DNA from: Chromera velia
Lineage: Eukaryota; Sar; Chromeraceae
Reading direction: 5' to 3'
Assembly (NCBI GenBank): GCA_018398765.1
Contig: JAHBMJ010000123.1
Location: 1 to 56,187, forward strand
Length of the DNA stretch: 56,187 nt
Positions 1-11,645 of the stretch are shown one piece after another; position 1 is the stretch's first letter; each line of letters starts with the position of its first letter. Below the pieces are notes generated by a model. It saw nothing but the letters and a program-made list of their open reading frames with translations, was not told the origin of the DNA and made no database searches. The translations under genes and the position numbers were made by a program.

Positions 1-345
1 AAAAGAAGAAAAAGAAGAAGAAGAAGAAGAAGAAGAAGAAGAAAAAGAAGAAGAAGAAGAAGAAGAAGAAGAAGACAAAGAAGAAGAAGAAGAAGAAGAA
101 AAAGAAGAAGAAGAAGAAGAAGAAGAAGAAGAAAAAGAAGAAGAAGAAGAAGAAGAAGAAGAAGAAAAAGAAGAAGAAGAAGAAGAAGAAGAAGAAGAAA
201 AAGAAAAAGAAGAAGAAGAAGAAGAAGAAGAAGAAGAAGAAGAAGAAGAAGAAGAAGAAGAAGAAGAAGAAGAAGAAGAAGAAGAAGAAGAAGAAGAAGA
301 AGAAAAAGAAGAAGAAGAAGAAGAAGAAGAAGAAGAAAAAGGAGG
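1..345. repeat. (GAA)n microsatellite
   Basis: Almost uninterrupted GAA triplets with occasional GAAAAA variants, beginning at the window edge and degrading into GGA triplets near 345. It may continue to the left of the window. All purines are on the plus strand. No coding role is supported. Confidence 0.97.
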
Positions 346-1470
346 AGGAGGTCGGGGGGAAAAAGAGCGCTTCTGTGGATCGGAAGATTCGATGACGGTC
401 CTCTTCCTTCTGTCATACATTCTTCTTTGCCCCCTGTCCCTCCGGCTATGGCACTCTCCTGCACTCTCCTGACTATAAGAAGAAGGGGGATATAAGATGC
501 AGTCATCATCAGATGCAAAAGGAGCAAAGTATGAAAGAAAGCGCTCTTTCTTCTCAGATCGGGGAGGGAGAGAGGGCGAAAAGTTCCTTACGTTCCCTAA
601 TTTCTCACCCCCCCTCTTAACCAGGGTAAAAGGTCGCTCATGCACAGATACGAGAAAACATCCGGGTAATTCCGGGTAGATTGGCGGCAGTATTCAACTC
701 CCATGCATAACTTCTATTAATGACTCAGATATATGCAACTCTAGATGGCACTGCATCATGGCAGTAGTAGATGTAAACTGATAGTTTTTTGTTTTTCAAA
801 ATTTTTTCCTTTAGCTTTTCGTATGAGCTGTGACTATGACTATTACGCTTTTCGTACCAGCAAAGTGAAATTATGTGATGGCTAAACTAAATTAATTTGA
901 CAATTATACACACCATTTTATATTATTTATAGTGTAATTAAGAATGTAATTAATTATGTGATGGCTTAATGTCTTCCACCCGTATTGACACACGCAGATC
1001 GTCTCCCGATCGAGCCCCCGATTGTCAATGACCAGCCTGCCACGCCATATATTGATCAGGCGACAGATCTGATGCTGAGGTATTGAACCTGTTAACCGTA
1101 GCAGTGAACTGATCAGAAGAAGTCAGTGTTGCATGCGGTGACAAGAAAGAGGTCAAAAGATTCAAAGCCCGACAGACAGCAGAAAGAGCCCGCTTCCAAG
1201 CATGGTGAAAGTACGAGGAGAAAGGTCGGTACTTCATGTCCTTCCAGCTTGCTAGGGGTCTCCCCGTCTCATCCCATGACTTTCTTTTTGGCAGGGCCAC
1301 ATCCACCCCCCACTGATGCGTCTTCTTCCCTTTCGAAGGAAACGCTACAGCGACATCACTCAGAAAGGGAGAACACTGGGGCTAAAACCACTGATCTCTC
1401 ATTCTCAGCATTTCCTCCTCCGACAAAGCAATAAAAGCCTTTGACTGTAAAAACAATTTTGAGATACGGC
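346..1470. other. Stretch without a recognisable gene
   Basis: Mixed sequence followed by an AT-rich part (about 780-960). A short direct repeat, TTATGTGATGGCT, occurs near 872 and 954. Open frames here are short and show no recognisable protein. I see no promoter, RNA gene or inverted repeat that I would defend. Confidence 0.5.
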
Positions 1471-3445
1471 TCAGATACCGTGCCTATATGCATTCGGACA
1501 CAAGAAGGTCAAATCTCTTTTCGATCGATCTCCCAACACGACAGACAACGACTTCCGAAGGTAGCGAACCAACCTGCCTGATGGTGAAGGGAGCGGCGGC
1601 AAGAAAGCATCATCAGCCCTCATCACCTCCTCCACTGCACCCTCAAACATGCCCCTCCATTTACCCATGCGCCCTTCAAGTAATTCATTTCTTGCACAGA
1701 CGCTCCCCTGACTGCTGCCCGGCAGGCGCGTAACAATCCTTTTTACTTCTTTTCTACATGCCTGCACAAACTCTTGGGCACTGCATAAGAACGGCAACTT
1801 GTAGTTCCACAAGGAAGGCAAACCCAACGCCTCCCTCAACTGAGGGGAAATCGACAGCAGAGCACACACATGACCTTCACAGTGCACCAGATCAAACTGC
1901 CAAATCAACTCCTTGCATGCACAATTATCTTTCCTCAGTAGATCAAACTCTGCATCCTTTTCTATGGTGGCCAACGGTGCTTCCTTCTCATTTGACAAAA
2001 GCCCGAGCAGCGTCGGCGACCTTGCCGTGCGAACTCTCAAGCGAAGGGCAAAAGGCAGAGCAAACGAAGAGAAAAATTTTGATAAACAGTGACGCACTGT
2101 CCGAAGCACAGGCGTAAGTAAGACATTCGGCATCCTGAAGTCAAAGGTAGGAACTGAAGACCAAACTTCAGGCAGACTCCATCCTTTTACTTGACACAGC
2201 GACCTGACATTTCGAATAAACAATCCACGAAAGAATTCTACATCAGCATTCGCGACTTCCTGCCTCACTGCAGCAATTAGATCTCTTCTATCTACCATGA
2301 ACTCTCTCAACAGCTTCTCTGACCTCTTCTTCCTGCCTAACAACACCCGCAGCCAGAGATGGTACGTAAGTGCTCCCACCCCTGATCCCGCCCCCACTCT
2401 ATCTACCTAAACAACAAAGTTTCTCTTTTCCCACCCTTTTGCTGGCACTTTCACAATCATATCTTGAAGAGACTGAGGACACAGCGGGCGGAACACCCTC
2501 CTCTTCCTTCTTTTCTTCTCCTTAACGCCTTAATTCTTCAGACTGCAGTCCACACCGCCTGTGCCTCGATCATTTCCAGGATCTTTACCCTGTACCAGTA
2601 TACAGATCATAGATTCATCCTTCTTTCATGGATTGCCTTTCACATTCAGTGGCGGCCTCAGCTGCAGTATAACCAATGCTTCTGTTGCCAATAACAACTT
2701 TTTTGATATCCAACCATGCTCATCAGCCACCTGGCAGACCGGCAACAACGTCTACAGATGCATCATCTTCTCATTGAACACTTCATACAGACGAGGCGCA
2801 GACTTCGCATGTCTGACTCCCCGACGCGTCGACGCATACGCAGCATTCACATGCCCTTTATTTCTGATCACTCCTCCCTGCCCAGTGCATCCAATGTACG
2901 GTCCTTTACGCATGAATAGACAAAACATCATGTACAACACATTCTTCTCATTCGACCACGCTTGAGTCGGAACTCCAAATGCTTGCAGACGATCACGTAC
3001 AGACTTGAGATAGAAAGCAAACTTGGTCGGGCAAACACCCAACCACCGTTCTAACCATTCAACAAACAAAGAATCAGCCGCATCCAGCAGCAGCCGCTGG
3101 ACGTGTTGAAACCTCCAGAGTGACGCACCTGAAGGGTCACCCCGGGAGTCAGCAAGTTCCAAGCAGCGCTACACTTTAATCTTCACTTTCCCTCCACCTA
3201 CAAACCAATTCTAGCGGCAATTCCAGCAATAAAGCACAATGACAACGCTGCACACACTCAAGACACACAGGCCACATCACCGCCATTCGATCATGGAGAA
3301 GCTGTAGCAAGAATGACCTCACAGCACCTAGATGAAGGAAGGCCAGAGATAACGGGTCTTTCTGTTTCCACTCAAAACAGCATCCCTCCAAGAACGAATA
3401 GTCGGAGAACACAAGCATCCCAAGCCTTTGGAGCTCCTCTATCAT
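1471..3445 (-). pseudogene. Decayed ORF with GIY-YIG nuclease-like domain
   Basis: Read on the minus strand, three open segments lie in order: 3445-3176, 3162-2752 and 2397-1471. The middle one contains a GIY-YIG-like pattern: LYM, 12 residues later YIGCTG, then R-N-K-G-H. That arginine/histidine spacing matches GIY-YIG nucleases such as I-TevI. After an in-frame TAG at about 2752 the same frame continues with a glutamate followed by VILQLRPPLN, which resembles the family's E...L.P.LN ending. A TGA and another TAG follow. The last segment (308 codons) has a Cys-x-Cys and a Gly-His-Val pattern of the kind seen next to GIY-YIG domains in some retroelements, which is a weak link. The stops and frame changes mean it is not an intact gene. 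It could be part of a Penelope-like element or a stand-alone nuclease, but no reverse transcriptase is visible. Domain call about 50%. Confidence 0.45.
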
Positions 3446-3519
3446 CCTTCACAGTGCCCAGCTTGTTGTCGGGATCCTTACAGCCCAAGGATCGAGCACA
3501 TACTCCAGCCTTGCAGTAG

Positions 3520-4642
3520 AGCTCATCCCAGCTTCACAGAACCTAAGCACACAACCCTGCGAAGACAGAACCCGTAAACCAAACCTGAAGTAGCTGAAAG
3601 CTGAAAGAAGGAATCTAAAAGAAGGAATCTGAACAAAAAACTGAACTTAGACTGAATAAACTGTTGCGCTGTGATCTTTCCCACCGGAACTCACAACGCT
3701 AAACCAAAGTATAGTTTTTGGAAGGAGATTAGGCTACAGGTACTTCACTGTGCCATACCTTCTTTCACGGTCTTTGTTTTTGTGACTGTCCGATGCAAAG
3801 ATGCTTCAATCTAACAGACTAGCTGAAAGAAGACGTCTGGCTTGGTCAATCATAATGGTTATGCATACTTCACGCACATGCACAAATTGATTTTTGTAGT
3901 TGCATGCGCATGCGTGCAGATTATTTTCGCTTACGTGTGCATACGTTTGACCGCGAAAAGAGACACACATATGACGCCAAGTTTGACAATGAACTATACC
4001 CTATAAAAATATTATGAAATATTCTTAAATATTGTTAAATATTATTGATCGATGACTCATTAATTAGTCACAAGAATTAAATTTTGTTTTGTAACATATT
4101 TATATTTTTACCTATACATTCAATATGACTAAACTAAAATTATGACATAACTTTATGAACTATCAGAAGTCTAACGCTTTAGTTTTCATGCTTTAAACTA
4201 TTATATTTCTCGAAAAAAAAAGGTAAAATTTTTTTAGTGATCACTCACAGGTTACTATATGATCCATGCATATTTTATTTTTTAGTGATTTTTCTCATTA
4301 ATTTTACCCATATTTATTCATATTTTCTTAAAGTCAGAATATTTAAAGATTTAAAAGTTTTACATACTTTAGAACGTTCTTGCACTGTTCTTTAAGTTTC
4401 AATTATGATGTTCCACTAAACCATTCTTCTGAAAGTGAAATATTTGGTCAGTTATGAATTATTGAGGTAGTAGCCCTGGTAACTATAGAATCATCATAAA
4501 GAGGTGACTCCTCTTCTCTTAAGTGAGCGCGCTTAGTTCGGTTACATCTCTACTACGGAAAGTCTGTCAGTTCAAGGTTCACTTCCAAGCTGCTTCTAGA
4601 AGCTTTGCAAGTAAGTGTTGTTTACTTAATCCACGCTATACG
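3520..4642. other. AT-rich stretch, no gene seen
   Basis: From about 3980 the sequence is strongly AT-rich with repeated AAATATT and CATATTTA words and no long open frame. An 18-nt word at 3997-4014 (TACCCTATAAAAATATTA) recurs inverted at 14067-14084, see findings. No RNA gene was recognised. Confidence 0.5.
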
Positions 4643-4824
4643 CAGCTGACTGAATTAATTCTATTTTATTTCTATTTTATTTGTTTCTTTTCTGATACAG
4701 ACTAGCATGGCGGCGCCTCCATGAGCCTGCGTGCGTGTGTTAGTCTCTGAGCTGTAGGCGTCCCGTGTAGCGGCAGTGCACGTTAGTTCGGCTCACCCTG
4801 GGATTGGCCGGTTCAGTGGCTTGC

Positions 4825-5815
4825 TACCTCCCTAAACCTAATGTCCACTTGAAAAAAAAATATCAAGATCGTCCGCGCCTGCGGTATGGCCAATCAAGTC
4901 TATCCAAATTTACGGCCTAGCAAATCTTATTCAAAGAATATAAAAACAAATTAAAAAATAATAAAGTATAAATAAATCGATATATTGCCCGGTGGCTGCC
5001 TTTGCCTTTGCAAAGACAGGGTTCTCACCCTTGAAAATAGGGGGGACGTTGATTTTTTATTGCGGCGGGGGCTTGTAAGGCCAGGACAAGGAACTGTAGA
5101 GAGCGCGCGAGTGCCCTCGCTTGACTTCTATCTGAAAGGCTGACGAGGGATCTATCGTCGGGATTCTCGAGATCGAACTCTCTTACCGACTCAGCATTCT
5201 TCATGCCGACTGCTTCTCTGAGTTTGGTGTATACCTCCTGCCGCTTGTCGGCCTTTCCGAGGGGCCTTTCTAGAGCCTTGAACATGCTTTGCAAGAAGGC
5301 GGGGTCTTTCTTCGACATGTTGAAAGAGTAACCCCGAGGGTGGAGTTGGGGGTCCGGGTGTTGCACGAGGAGTTTCCTGTCAGAAAGCCTTCTGCCAGTC
5401 TCAGTTTCTCTTAGACTCCGGCAAAGCAAGATCAACTACCAACACTTTGTAAACAATACTTCTGATGTTGTGAATCTTTCTTCTGTTGGGTCACGTTGGG
5501 TACTCTGAGAGGCAAGGTAATTGAACGAAAAGTCTGAAAGTCGGAACTTCAAAGTCCGTCAATCTTGTCATTTTTTTTTCTTCAGGGTTGTTTGCATACA
5601 CGTGCACTTTGGGAGATGGGTGGACACGCATGCAGCTACGATTTTTTAGATACCGACGATTTTTTAGACACCTGCATACGGCGCTGCCTTTCAAGACGCT
5701 GCCCGCGCCTGCGGCATGGGCCTTCAAGATACCGCCCATGCCTGTGGCACGGGGGTTCAAGCCTATCTAAAAATGCGGCCCCACCATTCAAGTAGATCTT
5801 AGGTTCAAGGAGGTA
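4825..5815. mobile_element. hAT-like non-autonomous element, family A copy 1
   Basis: 991 bp with imperfect inverted ends: TACCTCCCTAAACCTAA at the left and the complement of TACCTCCTTGAACCTAA at the right. It is flanked by TGGCTTGC (4817-4824) and TGGCTCGC (5816-5823), an 8-bp target duplication with one mismatch. The empty site TAGCTCGC is present in the partner LTR near 11798-11805, which proves insertion into the LTR. Subterminal palindromic units of the type GCGCCTGCGGCG occur near both ends. An 8-bp duplication points to the hAT superfamily, but no transposase is encoded. It is nearly identical to copy 2 over most of its length. Confidence 0.85.
5025..5318 (-). CDS. Conserved 97-codon ORF inside family A element (copy 1)
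   Basis: Reads MSKKDPAFLQSMFKALERPL at the start, then a charged, mostly helical-looking protein rich in Arg, Lys, Glu and Asp, ending PPYFQG. The start ATG at 5318 is the one shared with copy 2; an upstream extension to 5435 exists only here because copy 2 lacks 52 bp. Copy 2 (12480-12773) differs at only four residues, all in the last 25. I do not recognise the family. It may be a captured host gene fragment or an accessory protein, or simply an open frame preserved because the copies are young. Confidence 0.35.
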   Translation of the reverse strand: MSKKDPAFLQSMFKALERPLGKADKRQEVYTKLREAVGMKNAESVREFDLENPDDRSLVSLSDRSQARALARSLQFLVLALQAPAAIKNQRPPYFQG

Positions 5816-5837
5816 TGGCTCGCCTCACTGTGTTATG

Positions 5838-7510
5838 TGCTGCTCCCCCTTGGAGCATGTATGCCATGTGCTCTGTCCTTTTTCTCAACCTTTCTGCAGT
5901 TAACTGCCAACCAAAATTGACCGTACAATTCTTGTCTATTCATTTTGATCATCGCTTGAATTCTTCGATTTTTTCTTTCGCATTTTGGAGGTGGGAGGCT
6001 GGCGGTATTAGGTTCCTCTGCCTCTTCCCGGAACACCAAGGACCTTTTCGACTTCATACTCTTCGTCGGCTCAGGAAGGCAATCGGACGGCCGGACGGCC
6101 CTATCCTTCGTGGCAGTACAGCTTGCACAGCGATGTATGCTACACGGTGTGCACATGGGGGTCTTTGCGGCTTCCCGCTGGCAGATCAGGACTGATCGAA
6201 CTGGATCACTTCGAAGGGAAACATTGGGCTTTGCAGCAGTTGCCCAGCAGGAGCGATGGACAAGCACATAGTCCCCCACCTTGATGTCGTTGGTTGGGCG
6301 GCGTCGTCTGTTGGCATTTCGGATCTGACTGGACTGGGCTGCTTCGAGAGAGGCACGGGTGGCCTCAATGGCTTCTCTGTGTTCTTTCAAAAAGTCAGAG
6401 GCCTCGGGGGAAGGCTGGACCGAAAGAGAAAGAGAAAGAGCAGGGAGCGTGAGGGGTTCTCTTCCGTGTTCGAGCTGAAAGAGAGAGCGACCTGTCCCAA
6501 CATGAACAGATGTGTTGCATGCAAACTCAAGGGACGGGATGAATTCCGCCCATCGGTGATACTGGGTCTCAACGAGGCAACAAAGAGCCTCCTTGATTGT
6601 TCGATTCATGTGTTCTGCCGACCCTGGTGCATCGTGGTGCGCCGTTGTGGAAAATGATAGGTGCGTGCCCGAAAGGGTGTGTAGGGTCTGCCAGAATCGA
6701 GACAGAAAACGGAGGTTTCCATCACTGAGGATCGTGTGCTACCACCCCTTCTTCACTGACATTTTCGTAACATAGCCGGCCTGCCTGTTCTGCTGTTACT
6801 GTGGTGTGGGTCTAGATTAAGCATACCCCTTTTAACAAAGAGTCAGTCACAACTATAAGACAGTGACTGTCGAACTGTTCATCCCCGGAGGCGGGCAATC
6901 CAACGAGGAAGTCAATTTGAGTGACTTCCCATGGGTGGTTGGGAACAGGGAGCGGTCGGAGAAGACCAAGTGGCACTCGGCTGGGAGCTTTGCTTCTCTG
7001 ACAGAGATCACAGGAACAAACGAATCTGCGTATATCTCTCTATATCTGAGGCCAGAAGTATCTCTCTGCCATTCGACTGTAGGTTTTCCCGACCCCGAAG
7101 TGCGCACTCTTGGGAGATGAGTAGCTCTCCCAAATAAGAGCCTGGCGCTGTGAGCGAGGGATATAAAGGCGGTCCCCCCGGAACAACAGACCATCTCTCA
7201 GAGAGAGACCTTTTAAATGGGGCACCAGATGAGGGGAGGGAAGTCTGTTTAGGGAATTCTTCAGGTGAGCATGCACCGGGGCAAACCAGGGATCGTTTAC
7301 ATACTCCTCTCTGCAGCGCCTCTGCAGATTAACATCTCCCTTAACCTTCAAAGTTGTCCGACACTGACGCTGCTCAGTGCTCCCGTGTCTCCCCTCCAAA
7401 GAACGGGTCTCGCCAATAACTGCCCCCTCATCCTCATACTCAGGTTCAAGCCTGGAGACCTCATCGTCGTCAGGACTGTTGGCCTGACTGACCGTCGGCG
7501 GGGTAGGTTG
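5838..7510 (-). pseudogene. Integrase of retrotransposon 1
   Basis: On the minus strand an N-terminal zinc-binding region ends in a pattern typical of Ty3/gypsy ([17 protein letters not shown], then [18 protein letters not shown], about 7040-7200). The core follows in shifting frames: a catalytic aspartate in a QIDFLVGLP-like block near 6900, a second block around 6700 ([13 protein letters not shown]) in which the usual SD of SDGD is altered, and a glutamate in [12 protein letters not shown] near 6610. The C-terminal part has [12 protein letters not shown]. Frameshifts at several points make it non-functional. Confidence 0.8.
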
Positions 7511-7512
7511 CC

Positions 7513-8190
7513 TCACCCTGACAGATGGTAAAGGAGCAGAAGCTTAAGAGAGGACTGGACCAAAGGAGGCGGATTGTGGGAAAGTGCATCGGCAATGGTG
7601 TTCGCCCTCCCCCTAGCCCTCCCTGGAATATAATTGATCGGAACCGCCAATTCCTCCAGAAACTCAATCCACTGTCTCACACGCAGACTGCAGTGCTCAA
7701 ACGACTTCCCCAAGTTCTCCAAACTCTTATGGTCTGTCCAAAACTCCGACCCGGGCATCAGGAAATGACGCCAAACCTTTGCAAAATGGACATCGCCAAC
7801 AGCTCTAACTCCCTCACTAGGTAGTATGCCTCAGTGAGGGTCAGACGGCGGGAGCTGAAGGCAAGCGGATGGTATGCCCCTGTCTTCTGACAGCGCTGAA
7901 TGGCAACAGTTACTGCCCCAATGGCTTAATGCGACTGTGAGGCGTCGTATGCAATGTAGACAGGCTGACTGGGGTCAGGCAGTACAAGGGTGGCAAGCTC
8001 AAAGATAGCTTTCTTTAGAGTAACGATCGAATGTCTGATCGTGCACAGGCTCCCACACAAAGGGGACTGAGGTGCGGAGAAGAGAGAGAAGGGGAGAAAC
8101 AACCTGGCTGTACCCCCTAACAAACTTCCGAAACCAATTCTGTAACTCCAAAAACTGACGCAGTGAAGTGCGGTCGGTCGGCTTGGGGAA
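7513..8190 (-). pseudogene. RNase H region of retrotransposon 1
   Basis: Minus-strand segments show LVLPDPSQPVYIAYDASQSH (start of the RNase H domain, with the TDAS-like aspartate) near 7926-8000. A later frame has [10 protein letters not shown], the [14 protein letters not shown] block, YIPGR and ADALSHN near 7540-7740, the usual end of Ty3/gypsy RNase H. Frame changes separate the blocks. Confidence 0.8.
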
Positions 8191-8193
8191 GTC

Positions 8194-9921
8194 CTAGAGT
8201 CCCTGCACCTTTTCAGATGCAGGCTTGAATCCACCTTCACTGATGACCAGCCCCAGGAACTTGGCTTCGGTCCGGAACCAATCACACTTTGACAGTTTGA
8301 CATAGAGAGACTCGTCGGCGAGGAGCTGGAGGACGGCCTCCACGTCTCTCTCGTGTTCTTCAGGAGTGCGGCTGAAAATCAGGAGATCATCAATAAATAT
8401 AATTACACACCTGTCTAACAAAGGGCGCAATGTCTTATTGATCATATGTATACTGATACCAGGCGCATTGCAGTAGCCAAATGGCATGACCAGCCACTCA
8501 AACGTGCTGTACCTTGTTACAAAAGCGGTCTTCTCTTCATCGCCCTCGGCCATCCGGATCTGATGGAAGTATTGTCTTAAGTCGAGAGACGAGAAGTACT
8601 TGGCCCTGTGCAGGGCAACCAAAAGATGGTACAGTGTTTTTTGATTTTTCCAGCAAAAGACGGTACGATTACGGTACAATAGCCCCCCAAGACCATCTTA
8701 GGAAAATCTATACACTTAAACTAAAGTCTCAAAGAAAAAAGAATCAAAACTCTAGAGAGTCTAATAATCTAAAATAATATAGAACTTGTTCACATCTATG
8801 AAGTTTGAACAAAATAATTTACAGAGCATTAAGACGCTCTGGTGAGCGTCTACATAAACATAAAACTGGTGAGGATACACAGGAAGGAGGGGGGGGTGAA
8901 GAAAAGGGGTGTTTAGAGGGGGGAGGCAGAGGGCCTCCCGATATGGCAGGACGGTGCGGTCATCGAGGAGGTTGGGGGGGATGAAGTCTTTGCTGAGCGT
9001 CTGGCTGCTCTTGGGCTTAAGCCTGTGAAGCCTTTCTCCAACTCTGATGAGGAAACTTGAAGGGAAGCAGTGGGAAAGGGAAGGGAGGCAGTGGCTAGCA
9101 GTGGCTGACGTTCTAACCTGACCACTCAAATTTAGTCTAAAAAGAAGCCTTGAACCGTTCATCATCCTGGGGCCGCTGCGTTGCCTCTGCTTGTTTGTTT
9201 TGTGTTCTCTCCTTTTTTTGAATGTCTGACAGACCTCCAGCACAGACAAGCTGCTAGTCTTTGGGTTGGATAATCATAATAAATGGTTTATATTATAATT
9301 TTAGTGTTTAGTTGTGCTTACACGATGCTGTGTTAGCCTATGTAGACCCTTAGAAGCCTATAAATTATTTTTTTATATATAGGTAGTGTATTATAGTACG
9401 GTGTTTTTTCATTTTTTAAAAAAATCGTACAAGACGGCATAATACTGCGTAGTACGGTGTTTTTTAGATGCCCTAGCCCCGTGTAGGTGGGAAATCAAGT
9501 CATCCGGATGCGGCAGGGGATATCTGTCCCTCACATAGGTCTTGTTCAGCTGCGTGTAATCAATACACATACGCTGAGTGCCATTAGCCTTCGTAATAAA
9601 AAGGACAGGGGCAGCAAACGGGGAGTTGGAAGGGCAGATCTGACCCTTGGCCAAGTATGACTCCAACTGTTTTCGGAGCTCATTGAGCTGCCCGTAGATG
9701 AGCCTATACGGAGCTTAAGCAAGGGGATGGTGACCTGGCTCGAGTTTGATGTGATACTCGACTTGCCTCTTGGGCAAGAGGGCGAGAATCTCATTTGGGA
9801 AGATGCTGAAATGCTTCTCCAGAACCTTTCTCATCCCTGGCTTCATTCCTTCCTCCTGCACCTCCCTGTGGAAATCTGTATAATTATCCGAATTGACTGG
9901 GTGATCGGGCGAGAACGACAA
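8194..9921 (-). pseudogene. Reverse transcriptase of retrotransposon 1, split by an insertion
   Basis: From 9921 downward: a pre-RT linker (RQVEYHIKLEPGHHPLA, then a stop), GQICPSNSPFAAPVLF, MCIDYTQLNK, RDRYPLPHPDDLISHLHGA. Then comes the 865-bp insertion 8611-9475. Below it: KYFSSLDLRQYFHQIRM, EEKTAFVTRYSTFEWLVMPF, and the active-site motif FIDDLLIFS near 8385-8400, then FLGLVISEGGFKP. Removing the insertion and one target copy restores the reading frame exactly at the join. The catalytic FIDD is intact, unlike in retrotransposon 2, but stops elsewhere disable the polyprotein. Confidence 0.9.
8611..9475. mobile_element. hAT-like non-autonomous element, family B
   Basis: 865 bp beginning CAGGGCAACCAAAAG and ending with the complement of TAGGGCATCTAAAAA. 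It is flanked by GCCCTGTG (8603-8610) and GCCCCGTG (9476-9483), an 8-bp duplication with one mismatch. CAGGG/TAGGG ends with 8-bp duplications are typical of hAT elements. Repeats of GTACGGTGTTTTTT occur near both ends. It encodes no transposase that I can see. It sits in the reverse transcriptase of retrotransposon 1. Confidence 0.8.
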
Positions 9922-10318
9922 GAGAGGCGGGGGCCTCTGTATCTTGGCTCCTTGGATTTGGTTGACCTCCAGGGGGGAGGAAACGGAGGGAAGAGATCGG
10001 ACCTCAAGACAATAGCACTAAAAGGTGGTAGATTGCTTCTTGGAAAGCCTACGGATCTCTCTGTAGGCCAGGGGCTCAGGCTCGGCCCCCAGAAATTATG
10101 TGGTAGACTTCTAAGTTATACAATATGAACTACGACCCGGAGGGAGAACGATCTGCAGCGATGAAGAGGGACTTTGCTTCGAAATCGGGAAGGGGTTTGA
10201 AGGTCTCACAGAAAAGCATTCGCAGGACCACATCATAATCCTCGTCCAGATCAAGTACAGTCATGGTCAGGGGGGCTGCGAAGTCCTGAATTCTCAGATC
10301 GATGTCAGGCGCCTCCCA

Positions 10319-10642
10319 TTAGACAGTAGTCAAAAGAGCCTGCATACCATCGAGACGGATGCCTTCTTTGCACGTGGAGGGCTCCAAAGCAGACGAACAG
10401 AACTTCCCAGTCTCAACGACTCTCTTGCTCACATAAATGGAGTCCGCCCCTGGATCCCATAGGGCACGGATCGGGATGTTATTTGCTGTGCCGTAGAAGG
10501 TGATCAATTTCCCCCTCCTGCCTGTCCTGCCCCCAGTCGTGGAGTATATCCTTTTCGGGGGTGCATTCTGCTGCTGGCGCTGTGACCACTGGGGAGGGTT
10601 CCCCTGGAACTGCAGTGATGGGCACAGTCCAGGGGGAGGCAT
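10319..10642 (-). pseudogene. Aspartic protease region of retrotransposon 1
   Basis: Minus-strand frame with ITFYGTANNIPIRALWDPGA followed by DSIYVSKRVV: a hydrophobic strand, the D-P-G-A-D-S active-site motif (usually D-S-G-A), and the hydrophobic residues after it, as in retropepsins of Ty3/gypsy elements. It lies between the zinc knuckle and the reverse transcriptase, the expected place. It ends in a stop at 10319. Confidence 0.7.
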
Positions 10643-10822
10643 AAGCCCCTGCAGGATGACTGGATTCTAGACTGGATTCCTCCATTGCCCCTGTACCGAA
10701 CCACCGTAGTGCTGCTGCACCCCACTCTGTAGGTTGTGTATGCGTCTTTGACCTCTGTAGAAATTTCTCTGACCCCCATGACCCCTAGGACCTTATTGCT
10801 GCTATTGCTGCTTACAGTTCCT

Positions 10823-10864
10823 GCACTGGCGTGTAGAGTGTCCCACCGCATGACAATTGAAGCA
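10823..10864 (-). pseudogene. Gag zinc knuckle of retrotransposon 1
   Basis: Encodes CFNCHAVGHSTRQC on the minus strand, a perfect C-x2-C-x4-H-x4-C zinc knuckle that binds element RNA. It sits downstream of the gag body and upstream of the protease. Confidence 0.85.
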
Positions 10865-10972
10865 CCTATTCTCCTGAATGTGCCTCTTGATCTCTTCTTG
10901 GGAAAGGGAATAAATTCGGGAGATTCAGTTGAGATCCATCGGGACGGGCCCATCGTTCGATTGGGACTGAGG

Positions 10973-11645
10973 TCATAAAGGCGGGTGTGAATCACTGCGC
11001 CCGTCTCTACCCTGGCCCCCGTAGTCTTTCTTTCTCCCCCCACTTAACAGTTGCTCGGCTTCCTCTGCATCCTTCATCGCAACATCGAGACTGTCAGGCT
11101 TCCTTCTCCTCACTTCCTTCCTCACCTCATCCGCAAGGCCCCAAATGTAGTCATACATTAAATCGATCTCACTCACATCAACGATTCCTTCTACAATATC
11201 GTTGAATCGGATAGGGTACTTGTGAACCCCCTCATTACCCTGACAACGGACGTTTCGGACTTCCGCTTTCAAGTCTGTCTGTTTGTTGGGATCGGGGAAA
11301 CGCTCGGACAGACGGGTAAAGAGATCTTCTACGTTGACAAAAGGAGAGGTAGACCTCTATGTCTTGTCATACCATTGCTTGAGGAATTGGGAGAAGTATT
11401 GACACACAGACCCCAACTGCTTCGACACTTAAATATCTGAGAGCTGTATGTATTCCCTCATATCCGCGACCCAACCTTCGAGCAACTTCCAGTCCCCATG
11501 AAATACCGGTGGCTCTTTTATCTTGAAGTTCAACCGCTAGGGAGGCAGAGAATTCGGCTGTTGATTCATCCGCTCCTGCTGCTGCTGCTACTGCTGCTGT
11601 TCTAGTGTCTGCTGCTGCTGATACAGCTGACTGAATTAATTCCAT
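10973..11645 (-). pseudogene. Gag body of retrotransposon 1
   Basis: Two frames. 11645-11367 holds an alanine-rich N-terminus coded by CAG/GCA-rich repeats. 11272-10973 holds the retrotransposon gag domain, with YDYIWGLADEVRKEVRRRKP aligning with the equivalent block of retrotransposon 2 (40200-40260). A frameshift lies between them. The first ATG overlaps the edge of the LTR. Confidence 0.75.

Larger units (their letters stand above)
4643..5837 (-). repeat. Left (3') LTR of retrotransposon 1, interrupted
   Basis: 4643-4824 plus 5824-5837 together make 196 bp and align end to end with 11624-11819, with scattered substitutions. The interruption is a hAT-like element plus one 8-bp target copy. 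On the minus strand a purine run (AAGGGGGAG) lies just inside this LTR and could be the polypurine tract. The exact outer end is uncertain by several bases because no target duplication confirms it. Confidence 0.8.
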
